64,000 nucleotides of DNA from Bacillus tianshenii (GCA_020524525.2 CP129018.1:310001-374000); one strand, 5' to 3'. Positions 50,298-60,164 are shown, numbered from the stretch's first letter. The notes: generated by a model from the sequence alone, not told the origin. Numbers and translations: made by a program.

Positions 50298-51296
50298 TTA
50301 TTTATAAGAGACATAGACATCTGTATACAGCTCTTCAGGGGATGGATCAGGACTGCTTTCTGCGAATTCGACTGCTTTCTCTACCGCTGTTTCAACGTTG
50401 TTGTCAATGTCAGAAAGCTCATTTTCACTTACGAGAGATTGATTGATGACAAATTTACGGAAAAGCTCAATCGCATCAAGTTCACTTGTATGTTCCGTTT
50501 GTTCTTCGTCTGTTTTGTAAGTTTGCGCATCGCCTTCAAAGTGACCATAATTTCGGAATGTCTTACATTCAATTAGTGTTGGCCCTTTCCCAGCCCGAGC
50601 TCGCTCAATTGCTCGTTGGGCTGCTTCATAGACAGCGACGACATCTTTTCCATCGACAATTTCACCTGGAATGTTGTAAGCAGCCGCTCTGTCTGCAATG
50701 TTTTCGCAGGATGAAGCATAATTGAAAGGAGTTGCCTCTCCATATCCGTTGTTTTCAGCAATAAAAATAACAGGTAGGTTCCAAATAGCGGCTTGGTTAA
50801 TGCCTTCATGGAAGGTGCCGTGATTATTTGCCCCATCACCAAAGAAGCACACAGAAACACCGCCTGTTTGTTTTAACTTTGCGGTTAGACCTGCACCAGT
50901 TGCTAATGGAAAGCCACCACCGACAATCCCGTTTGCTCCAAGCATCCCTTTTTCAACATCGGCAATATGCATGGACCCACCTTTTCCATTACAGAGTCCT
51001 GTGCTTTTCCCATATATTTCTGCCATCATTCCGCTTAAGTCGCACCCTTTAGCAATACAGTGGCCGTGTCCGCGATGGGTACTTGTAATCGCATCTTTAT
51101 TGTCAAGGTGGGCACAGACACCGACCGCAATCGCTTCTTCACCTGCATACAAGTGAACGAACCCTGGAAGAATGCCTGTGCTGAACTTCTCGTGAACCTT
51201 GTCTTCAAAACGACGTATTTCGCACATCTTTTCATACATCCATTTCGCCTTTTCTGTTGTCAATGCCGGCTTCTCAACTGGTTGTGATAATGCCAT
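50298..51296 (-). CDS. acoA: AcoA, acetoin dehydrogenase E1 alpha
   Basis: A 332-aa E1-alpha. TPP motif GDGANNHGTFHEGINQAAIWNLPVIFIAENN (GDG ... NN), preceded by RGHGHCIAKGCDLSGMMAEIYGK and GSMHIADVEKGMLGANGIVGGG. YVPSTHRGHGH-type Ser and Arg residues of E1-alpha are visible (SSYASSCENIADRAAAYNIPG is the phospho-loop region). First gene behind the SigL promoter; GGAGG precedes the ATG. Confidence 0.93.
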   Translation of the reverse strand: MALSQPVEKPALTTEKAKWMYEKMCEIRRFEDKVHEKFSTGILPGFVHLYAGEEAIAVGVCAHLDNKDAITSTHRGHGHCIAKGCDLSGMMAEIYGKSTGLCNGKGGSMHIADVEKGMLGANGIVGGGFPLATGAGLTAKLKQTGGVSVCFFGDGANNHGTFHEGINQAAIWNLPVIFIAENNGYGEATPFNYASSCENIADRAAAYNIPGEIVDGKDVVAVYEAAQRAIERARAGKGPTLIECKTFRNYGHFEGDAQTYKTDEEQTEHTSELDAIELFRKFVINQSLVSENELSDIDNNVETAVEKAVEFAESSPDPSPEELYTDVYVSYK

Positions 51297-51382
51297 TCAT
51301 TATGTCCTCCTTTAGCAAATGTTTTCATTTAGTAGAAGTTTGGGAAGGGGAAAAGTAGTGTTTTTCACCTTTGTCCTTAATA

Positions 51383-51400
51383 ATGCAATTTCCGTGCCAA
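51383..51400 (-). promoter_or_regulatory. Sigma-54 (SigL) promoter of acoABC
   Basis: Minus strand TTGGCACGGAAATTGCAT: GG and GC 12 bases apart, a near-perfect -24/-12 match. Confidence 0.92.
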
Positions 51401-51452
51401 AACAGAAAACGCTTACATAACGGAATTTTCAGACAAAATGAATGGTTTGAGG

Positions 51453-51497
51453 TGAAACAATTTGCATCACTGTGTCAATTTGTTTCATATTGTTTCA
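51453..51497. promoter_or_regulatory. Candidate AcoR enhancer boxes
   Basis: TGAAACAA (51453-51460), TTGTTTCA (51480-51487) and TTGTTTCA (51490-51497): an inverted pair 19 bp apart and a further copy in direct repeat. They lie about 80-125 bp upstream of the acoA start point, as expected for a sigma-54 activator. Confidence 0.65.
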
Positions 51498-51501
51498 AAG
51501 A

Positions 51502-52758
51502 CTAGAGCTTATATTTCTTCATTTTACGATATAAAGTGCTTCTAGAAATATTTAAAGACTGTGCTGTATTTGTAATGTTTCCATCTTGATGATGAAGAGC
51601 TGAGATGATTTTCTCTTTTTCACGCTGTTCTCGATAATTAAGCTGGATTGATTGCTGTTGTTCAGATGCCGACATACTATTAGCGGGTGTGAATAAAACA
51701 GATTGGAGGTCGAGATTAACAAGTAGATCATTCTCATACAGCACTCTCAGCCGATTAAGCACAGTAAAAAGCTCACGCACGTTGCCCGGCCAGTGATAGT
51801 CTTTAAATTGAGCAAGAAGCTTAGGTGGAAAATGCACCTTCCAGCCATGCTTGGAGCAATAATAATTAATAAAGTCGGATATATCCGCTTGTCGGTCTCT
51901 AAGCGCAGGAATTTGAATCGGAAATCCATAGATACGGTAGAAAAAATCTTCCCGAATTATCCCTTCATTTACAAGTGTCTGCAAATTTTTATGAGTAGCT
52001 GTGATGAGCCGAATATTCAAAGGAACCCCATTCGTAGCTCCGACGGGAATGACTTCTTTTTCTTGTAACACGCGTAGAAGGGCAACTTGCATATCATGTG
52101 GGATTTCCCCAATTTCATCGAGAAAAATTGTTCCGTAATTGGCTTGTTCAAGCTTGCCCATATGTCCATTTCGTTTAGCTCCTGTAAAGGCCCCAGGTGC
52201 GTAGCCGAACAATTCGCTTTGGAGTAAGTTATCTTTGATTGCTCCACAGTTTACGGCTATAAATGGTTCGTTTCGGCGTGGACTGTTCTCATGGATTGCT
52301 CGCGCCAAGATTTCTTTACCAGTTCCCGTTTCCCCATGAAGGTGAACTTCGATCTCTGTCTTTGCGACTTTCTCAGTGTGTTTTAACGTGTGTAAAAAGG
52401 AAGGTGTTGAGCCAATGACACCTTTGAAATGAAAAGTTGAAATAGGTGTAGGAGATAGCGGTCTTGCCTTTACATTGAGTTCGACGAAATAACCAATAAT
52501 TCGGTTGTGTCTGGAAGAGTAGAGTGGTGTTCTTGATTGAATCTCTGTTTTGTTGTTTGGTAGTTGGTCTATTGAAAGGTTTTCATTCACAGGTAACAAC
52601 TCTTTGCATTGTTCGTTTGTATACAGAATTCGCTCTTTGTAGTTGCAAAGAAGTGTCGGACATTGAGATAGGTGGGCATGTTCAATGTATGTCATTAACT
52701 CAAGCTCATCTTCTTTTATATTCTGTAGCCAGCGTTTTTCGATTGAATACGCCGCCAT
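51502..52758 (-). CDS. C-terminal open frame of acoR (AAA+ and Fis-type HTH)
   Basis: 418-codon frame in the same phase as the upstream fragment. Sigma-54 activator core: HGETGTGKEILARAIHENS (Walker A), SELFGYAPGAFTGAKRNGHMG (GAFTGA loop), GTIFLDEIGEIPHDMQVALLRVLQEKEV, and WPGNVRELFTVLNRLRV; then the helix-turn-helix NITNTAQSLNISRSTLYRKMKKYKL. The first in-frame ATG at 52758 has no good ribosome site. See the pseudogene entry. Confidence 0.7.
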   Translation of the reverse strand: MAAYSIEKRWLQNIKEDELELMTYIEHAHLSQCPTLLCNYKERILYTNEQCKELLPVNENLSIDQLPNNKTEIQSRTPLYSSRHNRIIGYFVELNVKARPLSPTPISTFHFKGVIGSTPSFLHTLKHTEKVAKTEIEVHLHGETGTGKEILARAIHENSPRRNEPFIAVNCGAIKDNLLQSELFGYAPGAFTGAKRNGHMGKLEQANYGTIFLDEIGEIPHDMQVALLRVLQEKEVIPVGATNGVPLNIRLITATHKNLQTLVNEGIIREDFFYRIYGFPIQIPALRDRQADISDFINYYCSKHGWKVHFPPKLLAQFKDYHWPGNVRELFTVLNRLRVLYENDLLVNLDLQSVLFTPANSMSASEQQQSIQLNYREQREKEKIISALHHQDGNITNTAQSLNISRSTLYRKMKKYKL

Positions 52759-52974
52759 GACAATAGTGGCAAGCAGTCTTTCGTGTGGAATATCTTCAAT
52801 AAGACCTGAAATATCAAATAAACCGACGATCTCTCCTTCTTCATCATGGATTGGAGTCGCTGCACATGTCCATTGGTGTGAAGCAACTGAATAATGTTCA
52901 TTTCCTATAACGGTAATTGGCTCGTCTATGCGAAGAGCTGTACCGATAGCATTTGTGCCAACTTGTTCCTCAGT

Positions 52975-53340
52975 TCATTGCACACCTTCAGTAAAGTTAA
53001 TCGTTTTTGCTTTACTAATTGTTGGTCCATCACCGAGCATTTTCAGTACATATCCTTCTCGGTCAATTAATAATGTAATCGCTTGAGAAGGGCTCATGAG
53101 TTGATTTAACTTTTGGAGACTTGGGATGGCTGATTCAATTAACAGTTGATTTTTTTGTTTTTGTTTCATTAGTTCATTCTGAGTGAGGATTGTCTTCCCA
53201 ACCCCATCAAATGGATTGACAATTGCATGTCGGCAGTGGTACCACGATTCTTCTATTCGGTTATTGATCCGGTTTGTATCAAGTACACCTTCTGTGACAA
53301 AACGTTTCCAAACATCTTTCTTGAGTGGTTGATTTAACAC
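52975..53340 (-). CDS. N-terminal fragment of acoR
   Basis: 121 residues: KKDVWKRFVTEGVLDTNRINNRIEESWYHCRHAIVNPFDG, then start of a GAF domain with LLIDREGYVLKMLGDG. It has no AAA+ or DNA-binding part, so it could not activate transcription. Confidence 0.6.
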   Translation of the reverse strand: MLNQPLKKDVWKRFVTEGVLDTNRINNRIEESWYHCRHAIVNPFDGVGKTILTQNELMKQKQKNQLLIESAIPSLQKLNQLMSPSQAITLLIDREGYVLKMLGDGPTISKAKTINFTEGVQ

Positions 53341-53518
53341 TATTTCACCTCTTTTAACCTTGTAATCTTATCAATTATCTTACTATGACAAGGTATAAAG
53401 TGAAAAGGTACATGAAAAACAAAAGGGCAAGAAATTTATCGAATAAAGGCGAATGAAATAGACCTTTTGTAGGATCTCCTCATATGGTATTAAGAATAAT
53501 TAACATGGGGGGCTACAA

Positions 53519-55228
53519 ATGAAGATTTCACGCTTGTTGACAATTATTGTAATAGCGGCATTTCTGTTTTCTGGACTTGCTGTGACGTTTCTATTATTTT
53601 TTCATTTTAGTTTTGACGAAAGTAATGAGTTGAAGGATATTCGGAATGAAACTGTAGAGCTTGGCAATAAACTGGCCAACGCCTCTGAATATTTAACAAG
53701 AGAAGCGCGTTTGTATGCAGTTACAGGTGATAAAGAGCATGTGGATAACTATTGGAAGGAAGTCAATGAAACAAAAACAACAGACCACGTTGTTCAGCGT
53801 TTAAAGGAGTTAGGTGCTAAGCCAGAAGAGTTAGCTTTAATTGAGGAAGCAAAAAATAACTCTGATGCCTTAGTGAAGGTAGAAGAACAAGCAATGGAAG
53901 CAGTGATGTCAGGGGATATGGCTCTAGCTCAACAGCTTATGTTTGGAAATATATATAATGAAAGTGTAAAGAGCATTATGGAGCCGATTCATCAATTTCA
54001 AAACCAAGTTCACGAGCGAACAAATAAAGAATCTGCACAAGCGTTAGCGCAGGCTGAAGCTCAGTTATTTGCTGTTATAGGTAGTATTCTGATGTTAATT
54101 CTCATTGTCTTAGGTTCGTCTTTCGTTTTAATTAAGCGTTTGAAGCCGATTGGTGAAGTTGCGAAAGCGATGGAAGAAGTAGCGGGCGGAAACTTTGCAA
54201 TTCATGAATTGGATATTAAGACAAATGATGAGATTGGTATGCTGTCACAAGCGTTGAACAAGATGATTAGAGACTTAAGCAACATAGTAACAAGTGTGTA
54301 TGATTCGTCGCACCGTGTTGCAGCCGCTTCTGAACAACTAACAGCAAGTTCCCAACAGTCTACTTCTGCGGCTGAACAAATGGCGAAGATTGCAAATGAA
54401 TCCTCACGTGGAGCAGCACAGCAGCTAACGAATGTGAAGGAAGTATCTTCTTCAATGGATGAAATGTCAAGCGGCCTTCAGCAAATTGCTGAAAGCACAG
54501 AGGGTATGCTTTATTCATCGGAAAAAGCTTCTACCTCTTCGAAGAATGGGTCACAATCTATTCATTCTGTCGTGAAACAAATGAATGATATCAGTACCTC
54601 CGTTCGCAATACGTCTATGATCATTGAAAAATTAGGTGTGCACTCTAATGAGATCGGCCAAATTACAGAATTAATCACTGATATTGCTGATCAAACTAAC
54701 TTACTAGCATTAAATGCCGCAATTGAAGCAGCTCGAGCTGGTGAATATGGAAAGGGTTTTGCCGTTGTTGCTGATGAAGTACGAAAGCTTGCTGAGGAAT
54801 CTAAGAAATCAACTGACAAAATCACGAACATCATTACGTCGATCCAAAATGAAACAGAAGCAGCTGTCCGCTCAATGGACCAAGGAAATAATAAGGTTCA
54901 AACCGGCTTAACACTGACAAGTAATGCAGAAGGTTCGTTTAAGGAAATTGAACAATCCATTGAGGATGTAATAGGCAGAGTACAAACTGTTTCAGCCGCC
55001 ATTGAAGAAATAAATGCTGTAAGCGAGGATATCGTCCGTGCTGTCAGCCAAGTGAAAGAAATTGCTGAAACAAGTAGTTCATCAAGCTATGAAGCAGCCA
55101 GTGCGTCCGAGCAACAGCTTGCATCAATGGAAGAAATCACATCTTCAGCTGAATCGTTATCAGCATTGGCGAATGAACTGCAGACCTTGATGAGTCAATT
55201 TAAGCTAAGAGGCAGCGAGCATGAGTAA
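53519..55228 (+). CDS. Methyl-accepting chemotaxis protein (membrane)
   Basis: A 569-aa chemoreceptor. TM1 residues 7-28, an extracytoplasmic helical bundle of about 155 residues ([33 protein letters not shown], like 4-helix-bundle sensors), TM2 about 182-205, HAMP ([19 protein letters not shown]...[14 protein letters not shown]), and signalling domain with hairpin tip [46 protein letters not shown]. Ligand unknown; next to the acetoin operon, but divergent from acoR. GGGGGGC precedes the ATG. Confidence 0.92.
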   Translation: MKISRLLTIIVIAAFLFSGLAVTFLLFFHFSFDESNELKDIRNETVELGNKLANASEYLTREARLYAVTGDKEHVDNYWKEVNETKTTDHVVQRLKELGAKPEELALIEEAKNNSDALVKVEEQAMEAVMSGDMALAQQLMFGNIYNESVKSIMEPIHQFQNQVHERTNKESAQALAQAEAQLFAVIGSILMLILIVLGSSFVLIKRLKPIGEVAKAMEEVAGGNFAIHELDIKTNDEIGMLSQALNKMIRDLSNIVTSVYDSSHRVAAASEQLTASSQQSTSAAEQMAKIANESSRGAAQQLTNVKEVSSSMDEMSSGLQQIAESTEGMLYSSEKASTSSKNGSQSIHSVVKQMNDISTSVRNTSMIIEKLGVHSNEIGQITELITDIADQTNLLALNAAIEAARAGEYGKGFAVVADEVRKLAEESKKSTDKITNIITSIQNETEAAVRSMDQGNNKVQTGLTLTSNAEGSFKEIEQSIEDVIGRVQTVSAAIEEINAVSEDIVRAVSQVKEIAETSSSSSYEAASASEQQLASMEEITSSAESLSALANELQTLMSQFKLRGSEHE

Positions 55229-55274
55229 GGTGATCGTTTGTGCAGTAGGAAATGAAAAGGTGGTTAGCTTAAGT

Positions 55275-55310
55275 ACCCCTGCTTTTTTCATATAATAGGG
55301 GTTTTTTTTA
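55275..55310 (+). terminator. Terminator after the MCP gene
   Basis: Stem ACCCCT / AGGGGT followed by eight T. Confidence 0.75.
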
Positions 55311-55418
55311 CAAAGAATAGGGATATTTCCCGATAGCCTATTCGACAAATTTACTATATGATTAACATTAATAAGTAATGTGAGAGCAAGCTTCCAATTT
55401 GAAAGGGAGGGGAACCAC

Positions 55419-55601
55419 ATGAATATCGAAAAGAAGGATCATCCTATCATTACGAAATGTTTGAACCATCTTCAGGTTGTAGGTGCCGATTACAAGATTC
55501 AACAGCTTGTTTATATGTATATGAAGGAATTGAGTGTTAAGCTGGATGACAAACAAACAGACAAAGTTTTACAAAAAAAAGAAAACATGCCTCAAGCCTA
55601 G
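55419..55601 (+). CDS. Small hypothetical protein (60 aa)
   Basis: A 60-aa soluble protein, NIEKKDHPIITKCLNHLQVVGADYKIQQLVYMYMKELSVKLDD, mostly helical with a charged C-terminus. GAGGGGAACC lies before ATG 55419. Not recognised. Confidence 0.55.
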   Translation: MNIEKKDHPIITKCLNHLQVVGADYKIQQLVYMYMKELSVKLDDKQTDKVLQKKENMPQA

Positions 55602-55654
55602 ACTCCACACCTTTTTTCCTCACGAAAGACGTTTATTAAAGTAATAAAAAGCTA

Positions 55655-55717
55655 AAAAACTCCTTAAGCAAAAGAAAACCTTTCCTTTAAGGTTCGAATT
55701 GTTTTGAGGAGTTTTTC
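55655..55717 (+). terminator. Two-stage hairpin terminator upstream of helD
   Basis: Outer stem AAAAACTCCT / AGGAGTTTTT enclosing an inner stem AACCTT / AAGGTT; followed by CTATTTTG. Confidence 0.75.
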
Positions 55718-55881
55718 TATTTTGTCTATAATTGATTGTTAATGACCATACGTTCACTCGAATGGTATGGTTCAGGTATATTAGAGTAAAGATAAGAATA
55801 TCATTCAAAATTATTACAGGAATTTCTGATTGGACATCCAGGTTCATATAAAACGTTTTTTCGTAAAAAAGGAGTGGGAGG

Positions 55882-58185
55882 ATGGACGAGAAGGAATTAG
55901 AAAAAGAACAACATCGTCTTCAAGAGGTTACAAAACAAATTGCACAACGAATAAAAAAGTTTGAAAAGAGAACAGGTGGACGAAAAGAAGATGTAAGCTT
56001 TTTACGTCGTACCTTTTGGGACGATGTGAAAGTAAACCTTGATGATGCACATGAAGCAGCTGAGACATATGCGAGTATGAAACAACAGGCTGAGCTGTTA
56101 GCTGAACGTGAACGAAGCAGCTTGCAGGCTGAGCAGCAATTGAAGGCATTACATCGGTTGAAAGAGTCTCCTTATTTTGGGCGGATTGATTTTACTGAGG
56201 AAGGTGAACAGGAGACTGAACAGATCTATATCGGGACATCCTCTTTCATGGATAAGAATGAGGAAGATTTCTTGATTTATGATTGGCGTGCCCCAATTTC
56301 CAGTCTTTATTATGATTATGGACCAGGCCCAGTTGTGTATGAGACACCATATGGTCAGATGAAAGGCGAAATGGATAAGAAGCGGCAGTATGTCATTCGC
56401 AACGGGGAAATGAAGGCGGTGTTTGATACAGGCGTTACGATCGGTGATGAAATGCTTCAGCAAGCCCTTGGCACGAATGCAAGCTCGCAAATGAAAAGCA
56501 TTGTGGCAACTATTCAGCGTGAACAAAATCAAATCATTCGGAATGAAAAAGACAAGATTCTCGTTGTTCAAGGTGCGGCTGGAAGCGGTAAAACATCAGC
56601 TGCATTGCAGCGTGCCGCGTATTTGTTATATCGGTTTCGCGGTTCGATGGAGGCTGAACAAATTGTCCTATTCTCGCCAAATCCACTCTTTTCTAGCTAT
56701 GTGGCCAATGTATTACCTGAGCTTGGTGAAGAAAACCTTCAGCAAACGACCTTTCAAGAATATGCGGAGCAGCGATTAGGAAAGCGATTTAAGCTTGAAG
56801 GGCCCTTTGAACAGATGGAAGTTTCCTTAAAACGATTAGCCACTCCAGAATATCAAACACGGATGCAATCAATGGAACAGAAGGCTTCTCTCGTATTCAA
56901 AGAACATATTGAGCGGTATATGCACAGCTTGTTAACAGAAGGGATTGTCTTTCGAAATATTACATTTCAAGGGCGTGTGATCATACCGGCGGAACGTATA
57001 AAACGATATTTTTATCAGCTTGACCCTGCAATTCATTTAACAAATCGAATACAAGTAGTGTCAGAATGGCTGCTAGAAGAGCTTCGTACGATTGAAGTGG
57101 AAGAGCGAGAGAAGGAATGGGTGCAGGAGGAAATTGAACTTCTTAGTCAAGAAGACTTAGTGAAAGCCTATCAGAAGCTGCAAGAAAATAAGCGTTTTTC
57201 AATTGAAACCTTTGATGACTTTGAACGTGAAACGAAGCTTCTTTCCAAGCTTGTTGTAAAACGCCGCTTTAAGCCGCTGAAACAGAAGGTAAAGCGGAAA
57301 GTATTTTTGAATTTGCGAAAGATTTATATCAATATGATGGAACAGCTCCCACAAGAATGGCAGGCAATCACAAAGCAAACAGTCGAAAGCTTTAAGCAAA
57401 GAAAAATGTTTTATGAAGATATTACACCGTTTCTCTATATGGAGGATTGTTTGAAGGGAAGAAGAGCTCAGCCGACTGTTCGACACGTCTTTCTAGATGA
57501 GGCCCAGGATTATTCGGCATTCCAATTTGCCTACATTCGACAGCTGTTTCCAAACAGCCAATTTACGCTACTTGGCGATATGAACCAAGGGTTGTTTAAT
57601 CATACGCTGAGTGGTAAAGGGGTTCTATCTAAGGCAGACACAGCTTCGCAATCAATTGGAACGATTTCATTGTTGAAAAGCTACCGTTCAACTCGGCAAA
57701 TTGTTGAATTCACAAAGGCGTTTGTGGAAGGTGGAGAGAGAATTGAACCATTTAACCGTGATGGTGATTTGCCAGTGCTGCATAGTGTGAAGACTGTTAA
57801 TGAACAACAGCGCAAGATGATTGAGCAAATTGAGCTGTTGAAAGAGAAGGGGCATGAAACAATTGCGGTTATTTGTAAGACGATGCAAGAGACAATGGAT
57901 GCCTTTTATATGCTGCTTGAATATATGGATGTGCATCGTATTGACAGTGAAACAGCCATTATGCCTAAAGGGGTTATCGTTCTGCCTGTCTATTTAGCGA
58001 AAGGTATTGAGTTTGATTCGGTCATTATTTACAACGCATCTGAAACAGTATATGACAAAGATGAAGATCGAACATTTCTTTATACAGGTTGTACGAGGGC
58101 AATGCACGAATTACACGTATTTTCCCTTGGTTCCCCAACGTCTATTATTGATGATGTACCCAAAGATAAATATAAAAAGGAATAA
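55882..58185 (+). CDS. helD: HelD, RNA polymerase recycling ATPase
   Basis: A 767-aa UvrD/Rep-like superfamily 1 protein of the HelD class, which removes stalled RNA polymerase from DNA. The N-terminal coiled-coil arm covers residues 1-75 (EKEQHRLQEVTKQIAQRIKKFEKR). Then YIGTSSFMDKNEEDFLIYDWRAPISSLYYDYGPGPVVYETP (family signature), Walker A LVVQGAAGSGKTSAALQRAAYLLYRFR, Walker B VFLDEAQDYSAFQ, and LGDMNQGLF, SYRSTRQIVEFT, LAKGIEFDSVI, TGCTRAMHELHVF. Length fits Bacillus HelD. GGAGTGGGAGG precedes the ATG. Confidence 0.95.
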   Translation: MDEKELEKEQHRLQEVTKQIAQRIKKFEKRTGGRKEDVSFLRRTFWDDVKVNLDDAHEAAETYASMKQQAELLAERERSSLQAEQQLKALHRLKESPYFGRIDFTEEGEQETEQIYIGTSSFMDKNEEDFLIYDWRAPISSLYYDYGPGPVVYETPYGQMKGEMDKKRQYVIRNGEMKAVFDTGVTIGDEMLQQALGTNASSQMKSIVATIQREQNQIIRNEKDKILVVQGAAGSGKTSAALQRAAYLLYRFRGSMEAEQIVLFSPNPLFSSYVANVLPELGEENLQQTTFQEYAEQRLGKRFKLEGPFEQMEVSLKRLATPEYQTRMQSMEQKASLVFKEHIERYMHSLLTEGIVFRNITFQGRVIIPAERIKRYFYQLDPAIHLTNRIQVVSEWLLEELRTIEVEEREKEWVQEEIELLSQEDLVKAYQKLQENKRFSIETFDDFERETKLLSKLVVKRRFKPLKQKVKRKVFLNLRKIYINMMEQLPQEWQAITKQTVESFKQRKMFYEDITPFLYMEDCLKGRRAQPTVRHVFLDEAQDYSAFQFAYIRQLFPNSQFTLLGDMNQGLFNHTLSGKGVLSKADTASQSIGTISLLKSYRSTRQIVEFTKAFVEGGERIEPFNRDGDLPVLHSVKTVNEQQRKMIEQIELLKEKGHETIAVICKTMQETMDAFYMLLEYMDVHRIDSETAIMPKGVIVLPVYLAKGIEFDSVIIYNASETVYDKDEDRTFLYTGCTRAMHELHVFSLGSPTSIIDDVPKDKYKKE

Positions 58186-58189
58186 TCTA

Positions 58190-58227
58190 AAAAAAGTCAC
58201 CTACTCATAAGAGGGAGGTGATTTTTT
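58190..58227 (+). terminator. Terminator after helD
   Basis: Stem AGTCACCT / AGGTGATT-type with A and T runs. Confidence 0.85.
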
Positions 58228-58309
58228 GATTTATAAGAAAATTATAGAAAAAATTGAGTTGATTATTCTGTAAGTTGTATATAATTGTTTTATGTTAGGG
58301 GGGAAATGG

Positions 58310-59782
58310 GTGTTTCATGTATTGTTTTTTAACTTTACAATCGTTGTATCATTTTTATTTTTGGTGAGTATTGTTAATAAATACGTTAGTAAAGAACGAA
58401 ACATGAAATTAAGAAAGCTTATTTTATTTGGAATAGTATTTGGGGTACTAGGAATTATTTTAATGTATTATTCCATTCAAGTTACAGATACAATTATTGT
58501 AGATTTACGCCATCTCGCAACAATATTAGTTGCTGTGTATGGAGGGATGATACCTGCATTAATTTCTGCTGTCATTATTTCAATTAGTCGTATTGTTTTT
58601 TACGGTGCAACAAGTGCAGGAATGATTGCTTCTATGTTGATGATATGTATTGGAGTAAGCGGTGGATTGCTGTTTCGGTTGAAAGTAAGTCGTTTTTATA
58701 AGTTTCACATTATGAATATTGTTAGTCTAGTCATTATTTTTATAGCTTTAATGATTAATTTAGGTAATTTTCAAGCAGTCATTGAGGTTTATAAGTACTC
58801 ATTTTTTATTTCGTTTTTTGGTGGTTTTTTTATTATCAGTGTAGCGGAATATCTTTATCAAGCACAAAAGTTTGAAGACAAATTGCTTCGTACGTCATCT
58901 CGATTATCTACATTAATTGAAAGCTTACAATCTGGGATATTACTTGAGGATGAAGGAAGAAGAATTAGAATTGTAAACGATAGATTTTGCAAAATGTTTA
59001 ATTTGCCGTTTTCCCCTAAGTTCCTAGTAGGTCAGGATTGCTTAGAATTAGTCCAGAGAGCGAAAGGCTATTTTAAAGACCCTGAGCTCTTTGAACATAC
59101 GATTGAACAGTGTATTAAGGATAAAAAAGTCGTAACAAACATCCCAATACAGCTTAATAATGAGGTCCATTTAGAGCTTGATTTTGTACCAATTTATAAA
59201 GATAAGTTGTATCTTGGACATTTTTGGAATTATAGGGATGTGACAGAGCGTGTTCAAACAACTCAAAGATTAAGAGAGTTAAGCCTTGTTGATGGTTTAA
59301 CACAAGTTTCAAATAGACGTTTTTTTGACCTCACTATAGAAAAAGAAATGAATGGTTCAAATGAAAAGGGCACGCCGCTTTCACTTATTTTATTTGATAT
59401 TGATTACTTTAAGAAATACAACGATACATATGGGCATAGTATGGGGGACCAAACATTAATCCAAGTTGCAAAGGTAGCAGCACAACAAGTTGAAGCTTAT
59501 GGGCATGTATGTCGGTATGGAGGGGAAGAGTTTGCTATTATTTTGCCTAATACCGATACCCAGCAAGCAAAGCAGATCGGAGAACAGCTACGAAATGCGA
59601 TTAACGCAGTGCAGATTCCTCATCACTCTTCTGAGATTGCCCCCCATATTACAATAAGCTTAGGCCTCACTTCGGAAGTAGTAGAGAAAGGAAGACAAAA
59701 AGAGGGTTTAATTGAAAAAGCCGATCAAGCCTTATATGAGTCGAAAGCAAAAGGACGAAATGTATTATCCATATGCGAGTGA
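58310..59782 (+). CDS. Membrane diguanylate cyclase (5TMR-LYT, PAS-like, GGDEF)
   Basis: A 490-aa protein. Five or six N-terminal helices of the 5TM-5TMR_LYT type (residues about 1-185; with HLATILVAVYGGMIPALISAVIISISRIVFYG), a PAS-like domain about 205-320 (LIESLQSGILLEDEGRRIRIVNDRFCKMFNLP ... YRDVTERV), and a GGDEF domain: LSLVDGLTQVSNRRFFD, LFDIDYFKKYNDTYGHSMGDQ, CRYGGEEFAIILP (GGEEF active site). No RxxD inhibitory site is obvious. GTG 58310 lies six bases after AGGGGGG; ATG 58292 precedes that site and is rejected. Product would be c-di-GMP. Confidence 0.9.
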   Translation: MFHVLFFNFTIVVSFLFLVSIVNKYVSKERNMKLRKLILFGIVFGVLGIILMYYSIQVTDTIIVDLRHLATILVAVYGGMIPALISAVIISISRIVFYGATSAGMIASMLMICIGVSGGLLFRLKVSRFYKFHIMNIVSLVIIFIALMINLGNFQAVIEVYKYSFFISFFGGFFIISVAEYLYQAQKFEDKLLRTSSRLSTLIESLQSGILLEDEGRRIRIVNDRFCKMFNLPFSPKFLVGQDCLELVQRAKGYFKDPELFEHTIEQCIKDKKVVTNIPIQLNNEVHLELDFVPIYKDKLYLGHFWNYRDVTERVQTTQRLRELSLVDGLTQVSNRRFFDLTIEKEMNGSNEKGTPLSLILFDIDYFKKYNDTYGHSMGDQTLIQVAKVAAQQVEAYGHVCRYGGEEFAIILPNTDTQQAKQIGEQLRNAINAVQIPHHSSEIAPHITISLGLTSEVVEKGRQKEGLIEKADQALYESKAKGRNVLSICE

Positions 59783-59789
59783 AAAAATA

Positions 59790-59824
59790 AGCCCTGCCCA
59801 TTGAAAGGCAGGGCTGTTACTTTA
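59790..59824 (+). terminator. Terminator after the GGDEF gene
   Basis: Stem AGCCCTGCC / GGCAGGGCT followed by GTTACTTTATT. Confidence 0.85.
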
Positions 59825-60160
59825 TTGCGCTGGGATGCTTCCACCATAAAAACTCCTTTAACCTTAACCTGTTAAGGTTCTCTTCTTTTCGTAGTGTGAA
59901 CCTTCCCTTTACCTGATTTTCAACCACTGTTTATACGGTTATTAAGTCGGCCTTCAAGGTTTACTTTGGACGTTACATAAACATTAAACTAAACAGGCCC
60001 TTAACAAAGGCTTAAGAATTTTCATATGACCTCGTTAAAGTGATGAATATCACAACAAAAATCACCATTTAATTTTATCATTGTGGTTATAAACGGTTGT
60101 TTTCTAAATGGGTTGCTACGTTAACAATATTTTAAAAAGAAATTAACTTTACCATAGAAA
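59825..60160. other. Intergenic region with an inverted repeat
   Basis: Non-coding, about 335 bp. 59860-59879 is AACCTTAACCTGTTAAGGTT, a perfect 9-bp-arm repeat. On the minus strand it is followed by AAAGGAG-N5-ATG (59847) and a 40-codon frame to 59725 that runs through the GGDEF terminator; I doubt that it is a gene. No GEMM riboswitch signature seen. Confidence 0.4.
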
Positions 60161-60164
60161 AAGG

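Larger units (their letters stand above)
51502..53340 (-). pseudogene. acoR: acoR, sigma-54-dependent activator of acoABC, interrupted by TGA
   Basis: One open frame of 613 codons (611 residues expected) except for TGA at 52975-52977. Fragments on both sides are in the same phase. Around the stop the protein reads TEGVQ*TEEQVGTNAIGTALRIDEP; in AcoR-type GAF domains this place is Trp (W-T/S-E-x-x-V-G-T-N-A-I-G), so TGG to TGA is the simplest change. GTG 53340 has AGAGGTG upstream. Length and domains match Bacillus AcoR. Truncation would leave acoABC without activator unless the stop is read through. Confidence 0.85.

Noticed and set aside
56149-56571. 140-codon minus-strand frame inside helD
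   Set aside because: Shadow of the HelD reading frame, no start signal.
59725-59847. Forty-codon minus-strand frame with AAAGGAG-N5-ATG
   Set aside because: It runs antisense through the GGDEF terminator and coding end, and its protein shows no family features; kept only as a note.
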